NCBI GenBank assembly: GCA_030834905.1
Contig: JAUQWZ010000044.1
Span: forward strand, 53,218-117,217
Length of the DNA stretch: 64,000 nucleotides
DNA from: Aggregatilineales bacterium
GTDB lineage: Bacteria; Chloroflexota; Anaerolineae; Aggregatilineales; Phototrophicaceae
Reading direction: 5' to 3'
Below are positions 34,571 through 43,254 of this stretch, in pieces. How positions within the stretch are numbered: position 1 is the first letter of the stretch; each line of letters starts with the position of its first letter. The notes beneath the pieces are model-generated. The model ran no database searches and was not told the origin of the DNA. It was given only the letters and a program-made list of their open reading frames with translations. The position numbers and the translations under genes were made by a program.

Positions 34571-36010
34571 ATGAGTCCTGATACCCCTCCGCACCTGCCC
34601 GCAGTTTCGGCGGCTGCCACCCAGCCGCTGCCCAGCGCGCGCCCCGCCTGGCGAGCTTACCTGCCTTTTATCAGCCTGTGTCTCGTCATCAGTCTGGTGA
34701 TCCTGGTCGTCATCGCGGCGCTGGTCGCCAACCTGATCCGCACCATCCCGGTGACAGTGGTGCTCGACGGCGAAGCCTTCCAGCACCAAACGCGGGCGGC
34801 GACGGTCGCCGACTTACTCCGCGACATCAATCTCACCGTCGATACGCGCGATCTCGTCTCGCTGCCGCTGAATACGCCCATTGAAGACGGTCTGGTGCTG
34901 CAAATCACCCGCGCGCGCGGTCTGACGCTGACGGTTGATGGGCAGACGCGCGTCCTGTGGACAGCGCTCACTAACCCCGCCGACATTCTGGCAAGCGCCG
35001 GAATCGAGGTGAGCGAGAGCGACGTGATTCAACTGGACGGCACAGCGGCGGCTCTCGAAGACCTGGCGCACTGGCCCGTACCGATTATGAGAATGAACGT
35101 GCGCCATGCCATGATCCTGCGGCTGGACGACAACGGCGAGCAGCGCCTCATCCAAACGACGGGTGAAACGGTAGGCGACGCGCTGTTTGAAGTCGGCATT
35201 CCGATCTACCTTGCCGACGAAATCTCAACCGACCTGAACACCCCCATCAACCCCAATCTGAACGTGTCGATCAGACGGGCGAAGTCGGTCACCATCACCG
35301 CCGACAGCCTGACGATTGAGACGCGCACCCAGGGAGAGACGGTAGCCGACGCCCTCGCCGACGCCGGAATCGCGCTCATGGGACTGGACTACACCATTCC
35401 GGCTGAAGATGAGCCGCTGCGCGATAACAGCCAGGTGCGCGTCGTGCGCGTGAAGGAAGAGGTGATCACCGAGACACAGTCGGTAGACTATGAAACGGTG
35501 CAGCAGGCAGACAGCACGCTGGAGATCGATCAGAGCCTCGTCCGGCAGGAAGGGCAGCCGGGACTCTCCCAGACCATCACCCGCATTCGCTATGAAGACG
35601 GCGTTGAAGTCTCGCGCGCAGCCGGAGAAGCGACCATCCTGCGCCCGCCGGTGAACCGCGTGATCGCCTATGGCACGAATGTGGTTATTCGCAGCGTGGA
35701 TACGCCCGATGGCGCGCGCGCTTACTGGCGGGTGCTGCGCCTGTACGCCACCAGCTACCATCCCGCCGCGCTGGGCGGCGATTCGACCACCGCCACCGGG
35801 CAGACGCTCCGGTATGGCATCGTCGCCGCGGATACCAGCGTCCTGCCCTTTGGCACTGAAGTCTATGTACCGGGCTACGGCATCGGCGTGGTGCAGGACA
35901 CCGCCCCCCCGAGGCGCGGCGGCATGTGGATCGACCTCGGCTACAGTGACGCCGACTACCAACAGTGGTCGCGCAATGTGGATGTCTACGTGCTGGGCGA
36001 AGCGCCCTAG
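34571..36010 (+). CDS. DUF348/G5/3D-domain cell-wall protein
   Basis: 479 residues. Transmembrane anchor (about 35-57), three DUF348-type repeats (VTVVLDGEAFQHQTRAATVA, LTLTVDGQTRVLWTA and VTITADSLTIETRTQ), a G5 domain (about 293-370; EEVITETQSVDYETVQQAD) and a C-terminal 3D domain (LYATSYHPAALGGDSTTATG, with later PFGTEVYVPGYG and VQDTAPPRRGGMWIDLG). This is the YabE/Rpf2-like architecture; 3D domains resemble MltA lytic transglycosylases and act on peptidoglycan. The start ATG 34571 is chosen because a longer frame from 34496 would overlap the SRP RNA. No Shine-Dalgarno precedes it, consistent with a leaderless message. Confidence 0.85.
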   Translation: MSPDTPPHLPAVSAAATQPLPSARPAWRAYLPFISLCLVISLVILVVIAALVANLIRTIPVTVVLDGEAFQHQTRAATVADLLRDINLTVDTRDLVSLPLNTPIEDGLVLQITRARGLTLTVDGQTRVLWTALTNPADILASAGIEVSESDVIQLDGTAAALEDLAHWPVPIMRMNVRHAMILRLDDNGEQRLIQTTGETVGDALFEVGIPIYLADEISTDLNTPINPNLNVSIRRAKSVTITADSLTIETRTQGETVADALADAGIALMGLDYTIPAEDEPLRDNSQVRVVRVKEEVITETQSVDYETVQQADSTLEIDQSLVRQEGQPGLSQTITRIRYEDGVEVSRAAGEATILRPPVNRVIAYGTNVVIRSVDTPDGARAYWRVLRLYATSYHPAALGGDSTTATGQTLRYGIVAADTSVLPFGTEVYVPGYGIGVVQDTAPPRRGGMWIDLGYSDADYQQWSRNVDVYVLGEAP

Positions 36011-36057
36011 CTTCCTCCCAAGACTCTGGTTTGCAGCCTTCACTCCGTGGGGCGACG

Positions 36058-36081
36058 TAGGGACACGACAGTGTCGTGTCC
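36058..36081. repeat. Family A palindrome
   Basis: TAGGGACACGACAGTG + TCGTGTCC, a full unit in the 177-bp spacer after the 3D-domain gene. Confidence 0.75.
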
Positions 36082-36187
36082 GCCGTCCTCCGCCCTCCTT
36101 AATTCCCCTCGTTTGCGCGGTCATACAACCGATGCTATGCTGCATGGTAACGCTCGTTCACACTTTTAAGACTTTTAAGGGGGAAAC

Positions 36188-36667
36188 ATGGCACAACAGC
36201 CGCTGCTGGCAGGCGTTGACCGCAAGATGATTGTGCAGATTGTCGCCATACTGTTGGCGATTGGCGGCGTTTTTGGGCTGTGCGGCGGCATCGCGGCAGT
36301 CTTCGGCGGAACCTTCCTCGGATTTCTCTCGGCGGGAAGCGCGCCGCTGGTGGGCATGTCAGGCGATGCCGAGGCAACTGCGGCGGTGGCGGCAGGCACC
36401 GGTGTCGGGGTGCTGGTCGCCATTCTGGGTATTCTGCTGCTGATCGAGGGCATTCTGGCGCTGGTCGCGGCGGTGGGCTTGTTCACCCGCCAGCCGTGGG
36501 CACGAATGGGCACCGTGATCGTCTGCGTGATCGGGGTGGTCGCGCAGGTTCTGAGCCTGATCACCGGCGGCGGCTTTTCGGCGATCATTCAGGGCGTCAT
36601 TTACGCATTTGTGGCATATTTCTTTTATACCGATGTGGAACTGCGCGCCTACTTAGAACGCCCATAG
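36188..36667 (+). CDS. Small four-helix membrane protein, unknown
   Basis: 159 residues, not recognised. Four transmembrane helices (about 14-36, 39-60 as a Gly-rich segment, 78-100, 108-150) with a short N-tail. Gly/Ala-rich helices (GGVFGLCGGIAAVFGGTFLG) are reminiscent of DUF2127/DUF4064-type small membrane proteins. AAGGGGG lies 6 nt before the ATG. Stand-alone gene. Confidence 0.6.
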   Translation: MAQQPLLAGVDRKMIVQIVAILLAIGGVFGLCGGIAAVFGGTFLGFLSAGSAPLVGMSGDAEATAAVAAGTGVGVLVAILGILLLIEGILALVAAVGLFTRQPWARMGTVIVCVIGVVAQVLSLITGGGFSAIIQGVIYAFVAYFFYTDVELRAYLERP

Positions 36668-36747
36668 GCAAACCAGGGCAAGCCCATAAATTATACATAC
36701 CGGGGGCGGTTTGTGAGCCGCCCCTTGCCAGGCAGACCCTCTTGTCC

Positions 36748-37158
36748 CTACAAGTCATCCCCGCCGGAGAAACCACCGCCATCGCCCAGATCAACGCCCT
36801 GCGCTTCCAGATCGCGCTCGATGCGATCCGGATCGTCGCCTTTCATCAGGCGTCCGGCAACTTCCTGCATCGTCGGGTCGTCAATCGCTTCGTCCTGCCC
36901 AAGCTGGTGCATCATGCGCCCCACCTCGCGGGTATCGCCACCGTCCAGCACCGACAGCATCTCATCCGACGACATCTTCGAGAAGTCTCGGCTTGGGCGC
37001 TGCACCGCCACCCGCGTGATCAGGCGGGTTAAGGCGCTGCTGCCGCAGTTGGGGCAAACATGCCCCGCTTCGGATGCGGCGTCATAGGCTTTATAGGTCT
37101 TGTAGAACAGCGACACACGCCGCTTGCATGAATTGCAGCGGAAATCATAAGCTGGCAT
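36748..37158 (-). CDS. FmdB-type zinc ribbon protein
   Basis: 136 residues from ATG 37158. Starts MPAYDFRCNSCKRRVSLFY with a second CxxC, VCPNCGSS, about 25 residues on, the FmdB/regulatory zinc ribbon (two CxxC pairs). The rest is charged and helical (REVGRMMHQLGQDEAIDDP) and ends Gly-rich. The family has no settled role; FmdB was reported as a regulator of amide-utilisation genes. GAGGTG precedes the start by 5 nt. A longer frame to 37245 crosses the divergent rhomboid promoter, so it is rejected. Divergent from rhomboid with a 48-bp spacer. Confidence 0.82.
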   Translation of the reverse strand: MPAYDFRCNSCKRRVSLFYKTYKAYDAASEAGHVCPNCGSSALTRLITRVAVQRPSRDFSKMSSDEMLSVLDGGDTREVGRMMHQLGQDEAIDDPTMQEVAGRLMKGDDPDRIERDLEAQGVDLGDGGGFSGGDDL

Positions 37159-37206
37159 AATCCACCTCGTTACGGTTCTAGCCCTATTATAAGAAAGCAT
37201 TCCTCC

Positions 37207-38097
37207 ATGCTCAATGATCCCCCGCCAGAGAAGCGCAGGGTTCATCCATTAGAACAGCCCCCACAACAACCGCCGCCCACCCCAGATGACCAGCCCCCAC
37301 AGCCGCAGCGGCATCCGGTGACGCTGCACATCCCGTCAGTGCGTCCTACCGTCACTTACGCGCTGCTGGCGATCAACATCGGCATCTTCATCATCCGGGT
37401 GCTGTCACCTGCGCTGGACGAGCAGTTCTTCCTGTGGGGAGCGAACAACCAGACGGCGGTGCTGTTCAATGGCGAATTCTACCGCCTGTTTACGTCAATG
37501 TTCCTGCACGCCAGCATCTATGATGGGGCTGGCGGCTTTGCCATGCAAAACAGCCTGCACCTGATCTTCAACTGCTACATTCTGTATCAGGTCGGATCAT
37601 CGGTGGAACGGCTGTTTGGACACGCGCGGTTCGCGATCATTTACCTGCTTGGCGGGCTAGCGGGATCGATTGCCAGCGCCGTGTTGGGCGACGCGCGTTC
37701 GTTTTCAGTCGGTGCCAGCGGCGCGGTTTTTGCCGTCATGGGCGCGCAGTTGATCTATCTCTACCAGCACCGGAAGCTGCTCGGTGCCAGCGGGCGGGCA
37801 CAGATGCAAGGCGTGATCACTTTCATGGTCATCAATTTCGCCTTTGGCTTGCTCACCACCGTCGGCAGGGCTGGTGTTCGGGTGGATAACTGGGCGCATT
37901 TTGGCGGGGCGTTTGGGGGCGTGCTGCTGGCGTGGTTCATCGCGCCGCTGTATATCGTGCGCCGCCACCCGGAGCGCCCAAACGCGCTGTTGGGCGAGGA
38001 CATCAACCCACTCAAAAACCGCTACTGGATCGTCTCACTCTTCGGCGCGGGGCTGCTGCTGGTGCTGATCGTCGCCCGAAGTATCCTGACCGGCTGA
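37207..38097 (+). CDS. Rhomboid-family intramembrane serine protease
   Basis: 296 residues. A Pro/Gln-rich cytoplasmic tail (about 1-48) then six or seven transmembrane helices. The catalytic Ser171 is in GASGAVF and the catalytic His231 in NWAHFGGAFGG; SLHLIFNCYILYQVG carries the conserved His and Asn of TM2. Rhomboids cut membrane proteins inside or at the membrane. It runs into the convergent DUF2304 gene with a 63-bp overlap. Confidence 0.92.
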   Translation: MLNDPPPEKRRVHPLEQPPQQPPPTPDDQPPQPQRHPVTLHIPSVRPTVTYALLAINIGIFIIRVLSPALDEQFFLWGANNQTAVLFNGEFYRLFTSMFLHASIYDGAGGFAMQNSLHLIFNCYILYQVGSSVERLFGHARFAIIYLLGGLAGSIASAVLGDARSFSVGASGAVFAVMGAQLIYLYQHRKLLGASGRAQMQGVITFMVINFAFGLLTTVGRAGVRVDNWAHFGGAFGGVLLAWFIAPLYIVRRHPERPNALLGEDINPLKNRYWIVSLFGAGLLLVLIVARSILTG

Positions 38098-38457
38098 AGT
38101 CTCCAGCGCCTTTTGCGTCTGAAGCAGTTCCCAGCGCAGGATCGCCATTTCCTGCGCTATGGTCTTGTTTTCGCGCGACAGCTTGGTGACGACAATCGAG
38201 AAGTGCAGCAGGATGAGCAGCATGAAGATGATAGCGACCAGAAACAGCGCCGCTGGCGGGTACGTGATCACGCCGAGCATTGCCGCGATCTGATCGAGCA
38301 GCGGGCGCGACAGGCTGAGGATGAGCAGGATGATGCCGGTCGCCAGCCACAGCAGCGAATAATCCTCGCGCAGCTTGCGCTGGCGCACCAGCTCAATAAT
38401 AAACACCAGCGCCGCGACGGACGCGATCAAGCCAAAGATCATGGCGCGGTCAATCAT
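38035..38457 (-). CDS. DUF2304 membrane protein
   Basis: 140 residues. Three transmembrane helices (about 5-22, 34-52, 65-90), a conserved middle phrase (REDYSLLWLATGIILLILSL) typical of DUF2304, and a coiled-coil C-tail (VTKLSRENKTIAQEMAILRWE). DUF2304 proteins often sit near glycosyltransferase genes; here the neighbours are rhomboid and a lipoprotein. Convergent overlap with rhomboid. Confidence 0.78.
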   Translation of the reverse strand: MIDRAMIFGLIASVAALVFIIELVRQRKLREDYSLLWLATGIILLILSLSRPLLDQIAAMLGVITYPPAALFLVAIIFMLLILLHFSIVVTKLSRENKTIAQEMAILRWELLQTQKALETSAGQDTSGDDQHQQQPRAEE

Positions 38458-38594
38458 GACTCTATTCCAACACCAGTGAACACTGCCAGTATTATAGTGG
38501 CTTGGTCGGCAAAAATGCCACGCCTGGCGTGAAACATACGCCGCTTGTCAACCGCTTATTTCCCCGGTTGCTTTGCGCCGTACCATTCAATCGT

Positions 38595-38600
38595 TATACT
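38595..38600 (+). promoter_or_regulatory. -10 box with leaderless spacing
   Basis: TATACT at 38595-38600, six nt before the ATG of the next gene, with TTGCGC 16 bp upstream as a possible -35. The message would start at the initiation codon or within a base or two. Confidence 0.5.
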
Positions 38601-38606
38601 CGGATT

Positions 38607-39920
38607 ATGCGTAAACTGCTGCTGATTCTGACCCTACTGCTGCTCGCGGCATGTCAGTCCGACGTTCCGGCGAGTGATGGCACGCCAACCCTGCTCGCAT
38701 TTCCGACGATGACGCCGGGACAGGTGATCCGGGGACCGCTGCCGACGGTCATCGCGCTGCCGCTGGACGGCGGCAGCCAGAGCAACCCGGCGACGGCTAT
38801 CGCGCTGGCGAACCGCCCAACCGCTACCCCTAACTATCAATCCTGCCCCGCGCCCAACGCCGAGGCAGCGCTGGTCAGCCCCGCGCCCACGTCCTCGCGT
38901 GAGATTGACGACACCCTGCTGCGCTTCCTGAACGACGGCGGCAGCGTCCAGCAGCTTGAGATCACCCTGCGCGAAGCCTGGGATGTACTGGGCGACGACG
39001 GCAGCGTGCGCGGCGATCTCGACCTGACCCGTGAGGGGACAGCTGAAATCTTCGTCAGCTACCGCGCCCCGGATGAAGGCGGCGCGCTGGTCATCTTCGG
39101 CTGCTCTGACGGGCGCTACCTGATCCGCTATCAGACGATCATCGGCGGTGAAGCCGCCCCGACAATCATCAACACCAGCGATTTGAACGTCGATGCCCGC
39201 CCGGATCTGCTGTTCGCCAGCGAAGTGTGCGACAGCGGCTCGTGCCAGTACATTACCCGGCTGGTGACCTGGAATCCCGAACGCGGGCGCTTTATCAACC
39301 TGCTCAGCGGCGAATTGGCGACCGACGAAGTGCCGTCCATCGAGGATATCGACGCCGATCGGGTCAGCGAGCTGGTGGTGCGGCTGACCGATCCGGGGAA
39401 TTCCAGCACCGGTCCGCTGCGAACCGGCTTCACCGTCTACGACTGGAACGGCGTGGTCTACACGCGCTCGGTCACGCAGTTGAACCCGCCGCGTTTCCGC
39501 ATTCAGGTGGTGCATCAGGCAGATGCGGCGCTGGCGGCAGGCAACGCCGAAGAAGCAATCGCGCTCTATAATCTGGCGCTGACCGATCCGTCGCTGGAAA
39601 ACTGGTACAACGACGATCAGATGGCGCTGCAAATTTACACTCAGTATCGGATGCTGCTCGCCTATGCCGATATCGAAGACGCGCGCCAGATCGAGCTTCA
39701 TGCCAGCATCCTGCAAGCGTATCCCGATCCGGCAACCGCGCCGGTATTCGCGGAACTCGCCAAGACATTCTGGAACGCGCTGCAAGTGACCAACAATTTG
39801 CATAGCGCCTGTCTGGAAGTGCGGGATATAATCACCACGCGGCAGGATGCCCTGGAGCTGATGAACCGCTACGGCAGCCGCAGCCCCGCCTATACAGCGA
39901 CCAGTCTCTGCCCGTTCTAA
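38607..39920 (+). CDS. Lipoprotein of unknown function
   Basis: 437 residues from ATG 38607. Lipoprotein signal MRKLLLILTLLLLAACQSD with Cys at 17. The mature protein is beta-rich (about 40-300, SREIDDTLLRFLNDGG onward, with VCDSGSCQY as a possible disulfide) and then helical (AALAAGNAEEAIALYNLAL, tetratricopeptide-like). The architecture resembles Chloroflexota lipoproteins with VCBS-like repeats; I do not recognise a family. No Shine-Dalgarno, with a -10 box 6 nt from the start, so probably leaderless. A longer frame from 38502 would cover that promoter and is rejected. Confidence 0.7.
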   Translation: MRKLLLILTLLLLAACQSDVPASDGTPTLLAFPTMTPGQVIRGPLPTVIALPLDGGSQSNPATAIALANRPTATPNYQSCPAPNAEAALVSPAPTSSREIDDTLLRFLNDGGSVQQLEITLREAWDVLGDDGSVRGDLDLTREGTAEIFVSYRAPDEGGALVIFGCSDGRYLIRYQTIIGGEAAPTIINTSDLNVDARPDLLFASEVCDSGSCQYITRLVTWNPERGRFINLLSGELATDEVPSIEDIDADRVSELVVRLTDPGNSSTGPLRTGFTVYDWNGVVYTRSVTQLNPPRFRIQVVHQADAALAAGNAEEAIALYNLALTDPSLENWYNDDQMALQIYTQYRMLLAYADIEDARQIELHASILQAYPDPATAPVFAELAKTFWNALQVTNNLHSACLEVRDIITTRQDALELMNRYGSRSPAYTATSLCPF

Positions 39921-39971
39921 GCCAGCGGCTTCCGTCGATATATATACGCGCTACCAAACCGAGGATTGATG

Positions 39972-41120
39972 ATGTCTGACCTGCTGCAATACTTCAAAGA
40001 CCGCCGTCAGGAAATGGTGGATCTGCTGACGACGATGGTGAACTTTGAAACGCCTACCCGCGATAAGGCACACGTCGATAAAATGGGCGCGTTCCTCGAA
40101 GACCAGTTCCGCGCGCTCGGCGCGTCGTCGGTCACCCGCATCCCTCAGGTAGAAGCGGGCGACCTGCTGCTGGCGAAATGGAACGAAAACACGCCCGGCA
40201 AGCCGATCATGTTTTTGATCCACATCGACACCGTTTGGCCCCTCGGCACGCTGGCGCAGCGCCCGCCGACAATTGACGATCAGGGCAGGCTGTTTGGTCC
40301 CGGCGCGATTGACATGAAGGGCGGCATCACCGTCGTCCTGTCAGCGCTCAAGGGACTGAAGGATCGCGGCGAGATGCCGGAGCGTCCGATCTGGGTGCTG
40401 ATGACCACCGACGAGGAAGTTGGCAGCGTCTATTCCAAGCCGACGATTATCGAGTTCGCGCAGCAGGCGGGTCTGGTGCTGGTGATGGAGCCTGCCACCA
40501 TTGACGAAGCGCTCAAGACGCAGCGCAAGGGCGTCGCCACCTATCAGATCGACATTGAAGGGCTGCCTTCGCACGCCGGCAACGCGCCAGAGAAGGGCAT
40601 CAACGCCATCACCGAGTTCGCGCAGCAGGTGACGCTGATCAACAGCTTCAACGATCTCCAGCGCGGCACGTCGGTTTCGGTGACGATGGTCAGCGGCGGC
40701 AGCGCCACCAACGTCATTCCGGCGCACGTCACCGCCTTTGTCGATACACGGGCGATCACCGTCGCCAACTACAACGAAATCCGCGAGAAGATGCTGGGGC
40801 TGGAGCCGCACGTTCCCGGCGCGAAGATCAAGGTCACGCAGACCAACGGTCACACGCCGATGGAACGCAACGAGATGATGATTCGTGCCTACCAGCAGGT
40901 CAAAGCCATCGGCGAGCGTTACGGCTTGTCGATTCACGAGGACAGCAGCGGCGGCGGCTCGGACGGCAACACCGTCGCCTCGCTGGGAATCCCGGTGCTG
41001 GACGGGCTGGGACCGCAGGGCGACGGGCTGCACGCGCTGCACGAGCACGTCGTCCTCAACAGCCTGCCGCGCCGTTCAACCCTGATCGCGGCGATGCTGA
41101 AGGAGTGGCAGTTTGAATGA
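39972..41120 (+). CDS. M20-family metallopeptidase (glutamate carboxypeptidase-like)
   Basis: 382 residues from ATG 39972, which has GAGG 7 nt upstream (ATG 39969 and TTG 39966 are alternatives). Zinc-site residues: His84 and Asp86 (FLIHIDTVWP), Asp114 (GAIDMKGG), Glu148/Glu149 (TTDEEVGS), Glu173 (VMEPA) and a C-terminal His (GLHALHEHV). The lid domain is about 180-290. The closest known type is carboxypeptidase G2/peptidase T-like, which releases C-terminal glutamate or other residues. The stop overlaps the next start (ATGA). Confidence 0.88.
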   Translation: MSDLLQYFKDRRQEMVDLLTTMVNFETPTRDKAHVDKMGAFLEDQFRALGASSVTRIPQVEAGDLLLAKWNENTPGKPIMFLIHIDTVWPLGTLAQRPPTIDDQGRLFGPGAIDMKGGITVVLSALKGLKDRGEMPERPIWVLMTTDEEVGSVYSKPTIIEFAQQAGLVLVMEPATIDEALKTQRKGVATYQIDIEGLPSHAGNAPEKGINAITEFAQQVTLINSFNDLQRGTSVSVTMVSGGSATNVIPAHVTAFVDTRAITVANYNEIREKMLGLEPHVPGAKIKVTQTNGHTPMERNEMMIRAYQQVKAIGERYGLSIHEDSSGGGSDGNTVASLGIPVLDGLGPQGDGLHALHEHVVLNSLPRRSTLIAAMLKEWQFE

Positions 41121-41563
41121 ATGCCCTGGACGACGATGGCTTCACTTTCAGTGATGCCAAAGAGGACGACGACTGGAGCTTTGTCAGGAACCAACTGACG
41201 GCGTTCAACTTTGCCGCGCTGCCGGAATTCTTCGATCCCGACCAGAAGCTGCCGCAGGTCAACTATTACCTGCGCGACGAGCAGGGCGCGATTGTCGGGG
41301 GCGTGCTGTGTGAAGTCCTGTGGAAGACGCTGCTGGTGAATTTTCTGTGGGTTGCCGGCGACCAGCGCCATCACGGCGTCGGCAAGCGCCTGCTCAACCG
41401 CGCCGAACGCGCGGGGGCGGAAAAGGGCTGCGCTTTCGCAACCCTGACCACGTTTGATTTTCAGGCGCGCGGCTTCTACGAGAAACAGGGCTATCGGGTG
41501 GTCGGTCAGGTGGATAACTTCCCGCCGGGACACACCTATTACACCCTGCGCAAAGACTTCTGA
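41117..41563 (+). CDS. GNAT-family N-acetyltransferase
   Basis: 148 residues. The acetyl-CoA motif A appears as VAGDQRHHGVGKRLLNRAE (R/QxxGxG/A) with FYEKQGYRVVGQV at the C-terminus, the usual last strand of GNAT. It overlaps the M20 peptidase stop by 4 nt and is co-translated with it, so its substrate may be an amino acid or peptide. Substrate unknown. Confidence 0.88.
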   Translation: MNALDDDGFTFSDAKEDDDWSFVRNQLTAFNFAALPEFFDPDQKLPQVNYYLRDEQGAIVGGVLCEVLWKTLLVNFLWVAGDQRHHGVGKRLLNRAERAGAEKGCAFATLTTFDFQARGFYEKQGYRVVGQVDNFPPGHTYYTLRKDF

Positions 41564-41636
41564 GCGCCGACGCGGCTCAACACCCGACCCTTCAGCCATA
41601 ACATGACTGAGGAGTTACCCGGAGCAGCGGTTCATT

Positions 41637-41657
41637 GGACACGGTATTGTCGTGTCC
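41637..41657. repeat. Family A palindrome (diverged)
   Basis: GGACACGGTATTG + TCGTGTCC in the 5' region of the sigma-factor gene. Confidence 0.65.
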
Positions 41658-41732
41658 GCTAAAAATGTTCTGCGGCTTCACTTTCTGTTACACTCATGGT
41701 TGAGATTAGCCAGTACACGGTCGAGCTACGCA

Positions 41733-42254
41733 TTGAACGAAATTGAGCTTATGCGCCGCATCGTCCGCCGCGACCAACAGGCGCTGCGCGAAATATATCA
41801 GGAATATGGCAGGTCAGTTTTCAGCCTGACCTACCGGGTATTGCAGAACGTCGTCTGGGCTGAGGAAGTGACGCAGGACACCTTCCTCAAAGTCTGGGAT
41901 CAGGCGGAGCGTTGGGATTCCACGCGCGGCAAGCTGAAGAACTGGCTGCTGACGATTGCCCATTACAGCGCCATTGACCGGCTGCGAAAAGAGCGCCGCC
42001 AGCCTTCGCTGCACGATGCCGAAATCAACGAGGAACTGGCGGGCAGCAACGGCACCTGGCAGGAAGGTTCGGCGCTGCACATGCTGATCGCGCATCTGCC
42101 GCCGGAACAGGCGCGGTTAATCGAGCTGGCATTCTTTGAGGGCTTAAGCCACAGCCAGATAGCGGCACAGACAGCGCTGCCCCTCGGCACAGTCAAGACG
42201 CGGCTGCGAACGGGCTTGCACCGCCTGCGCGATCTGTGGCATGAGTCCGGGTAG
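41733..42254 (+). CDS. ECF-type sigma factor
   Basis: 173 residues from TTG 41733. Sigma region 2: ALREIYQEYGRSVFSLTYRVL, AEEVTQDTFLKVW and the -10-binding SAIDRLRKERRQ. Region 4 (about 115-165): LPPEQARLIELAFFEGLSHSQIA, the helix-turn-helix. Length is that of ECF sigma factors. ATG 41751 is an alternative; a longer frame from 41652 overlaps a palindrome. The next gene, 67 nt on, is a membrane anti-sigma factor. Confidence 0.88.
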   Translation: MNEIELMRRIVRRDQQALREIYQEYGRSVFSLTYRVLQNVVWAEEVTQDTFLKVWDQAERWDSTRGKLKNWLLTIAHYSAIDRLRKERRQPSLHDAEINEELAGSNGTWQEGSALHMLIAHLPPEQARLIELAFFEGLSHSQIAAQTALPLGTVKTRLRTGLHRLRDLWHESG

Positions 42255-42321
42255 TCATATCAATCCAAAGCGCGTGATTTCCGCGTAAAATAGTATGAAG
42301 GACACATGACTTAACGTTACG

Positions 42322-43095
42322 ATGAAAGAACCGATGACATCACCACTGACAGGAGAAACGTGCGCGCAGCTGCTGGAGCTAATCCCGGCTTACGCGCTGC
42401 GAGCAGCCGATCCTGACGAGACGGCTTTCATAGAAGCGAACCTTGCCGCCTGCCCTCAGGCTGCCGCGGCATTGGAAGATTATTTGCGCCTGGCGGATGA
42501 GATGCGCGCCGACGTGCCGCAGGTAGCGCCGCCGTCCGGTCTGGAAGAACGGCTGATGGTGCGCGTCGCCAGCACCACCCGCGAACAGCCGCGCATCGTC
42601 CGGCGTTCTCGTTCGCTGTGGGCGGGTCTGGCGGCGGCGGCTGCCGTCATCGCGCTGCTGGTGGGCACCAACGCCTACTGGCTGATGCGGGTGAACAGCC
42701 TGACACAGGAACGCGAGGCGCTTTCCGCCCAACTACAGGAGCGCAACGTCGCCAACACGATGGCATGGCTGACACGGGCGCAGTGGCGGCAGTTGGAAGG
42801 CACGCAGGACTCGAATGTGCTGGCAGTCATCATCTGGGAAGATGACGACTGCTTCCTGTATACGCTCAACATGCCTTCGCTGCCAGAGGATCAGGTGTAT
42901 CAACTGTGGTTGGTGGAAAGCAACGACCGCCACGTCAGCGCGGGCACGTTCCGCGTCGATGACCGCGGCGCTGGCACGCTGAACTGCCACGCGCAGGAAG
43001 GTTTCCAGCCAATCGAGCGCGTTGGCATCACCAATGAGCCGCGCGGCGGCAGCAGCGATCCAACCGGCAGTCCGGTCGCGCTCGGCGACGTGTAA
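42322..43095 (+). CDS. Membrane anti-sigma factor (RskA-like)
   Basis: 257 residues. N-terminal sigma-binding helices (CAQLLELIPAYALRAADPDE, LAACPQAAAALEDYLRLADE), one transmembrane helix (about 95-115) and an outer domain of the anti-sigma-K type (WLTRAQWRQLEG, VIIWEDDDCFLYTLNM). The HxxxCxxC zinc motif seen in many anti-sigma factors is absent, as in RskA proteins. It pairs with the ECF sigma gene just upstream and likely releases it upon an envelope signal. The regulon is unknown; the large secreted protein downstream is one candidate. Confidence 0.85.
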   Translation: MKEPMTSPLTGETCAQLLELIPAYALRAADPDETAFIEANLAACPQAAAALEDYLRLADEMRADVPQVAPPSGLEERLMVRVASTTREQPRIVRRSRSLWAGLAAAAAVIALLVGTNAYWLMRVNSLTQEREALSAQLQERNVANTMAWLTRAQWRQLEGTQDSNVLAVIIWEDDDCFLYTLNMPSLPEDQVYQLWLVESNDRHVSAGTFRVDDRGAGTLNCHAQEGFQPIERVGITNEPRGGSSDPTGSPVALGDV

Positions 43096-43214
43096 GCAAC
43101 CCCCGCAGTCCCCACAACCGGTCACGCGCATGAGCGCGCCAGCCTGCCCGATAGGACAATCGGCGTATCTTTGTTTGCGGAACGGCAGATGTGATTTATA
43201 GTTATTGAAGCACT

Positions 43215-43220
43215 TATACT
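43215..43220 (+). promoter_or_regulatory. Candidate -10 box of the large SH3/Excalibur gene
   Basis: TATACT 35 bp upstream of the start codon; GGAGAGGA (43241-43248) is the ribosome site. No clear -35 match to sigma-70 at the expected spacing. Confidence 0.35.
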
Positions 43221-43254
43221 CGCCACTCTTGCGACCCGCTGGAGAGGACACCTT

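Noticed and set aside
35225..36145. Minus-strand frame (306 codons) opposite the G5/3D gene
   Set aside because: No domain seen, while the plus strand has clear DUF348, G5 and 3D domains.
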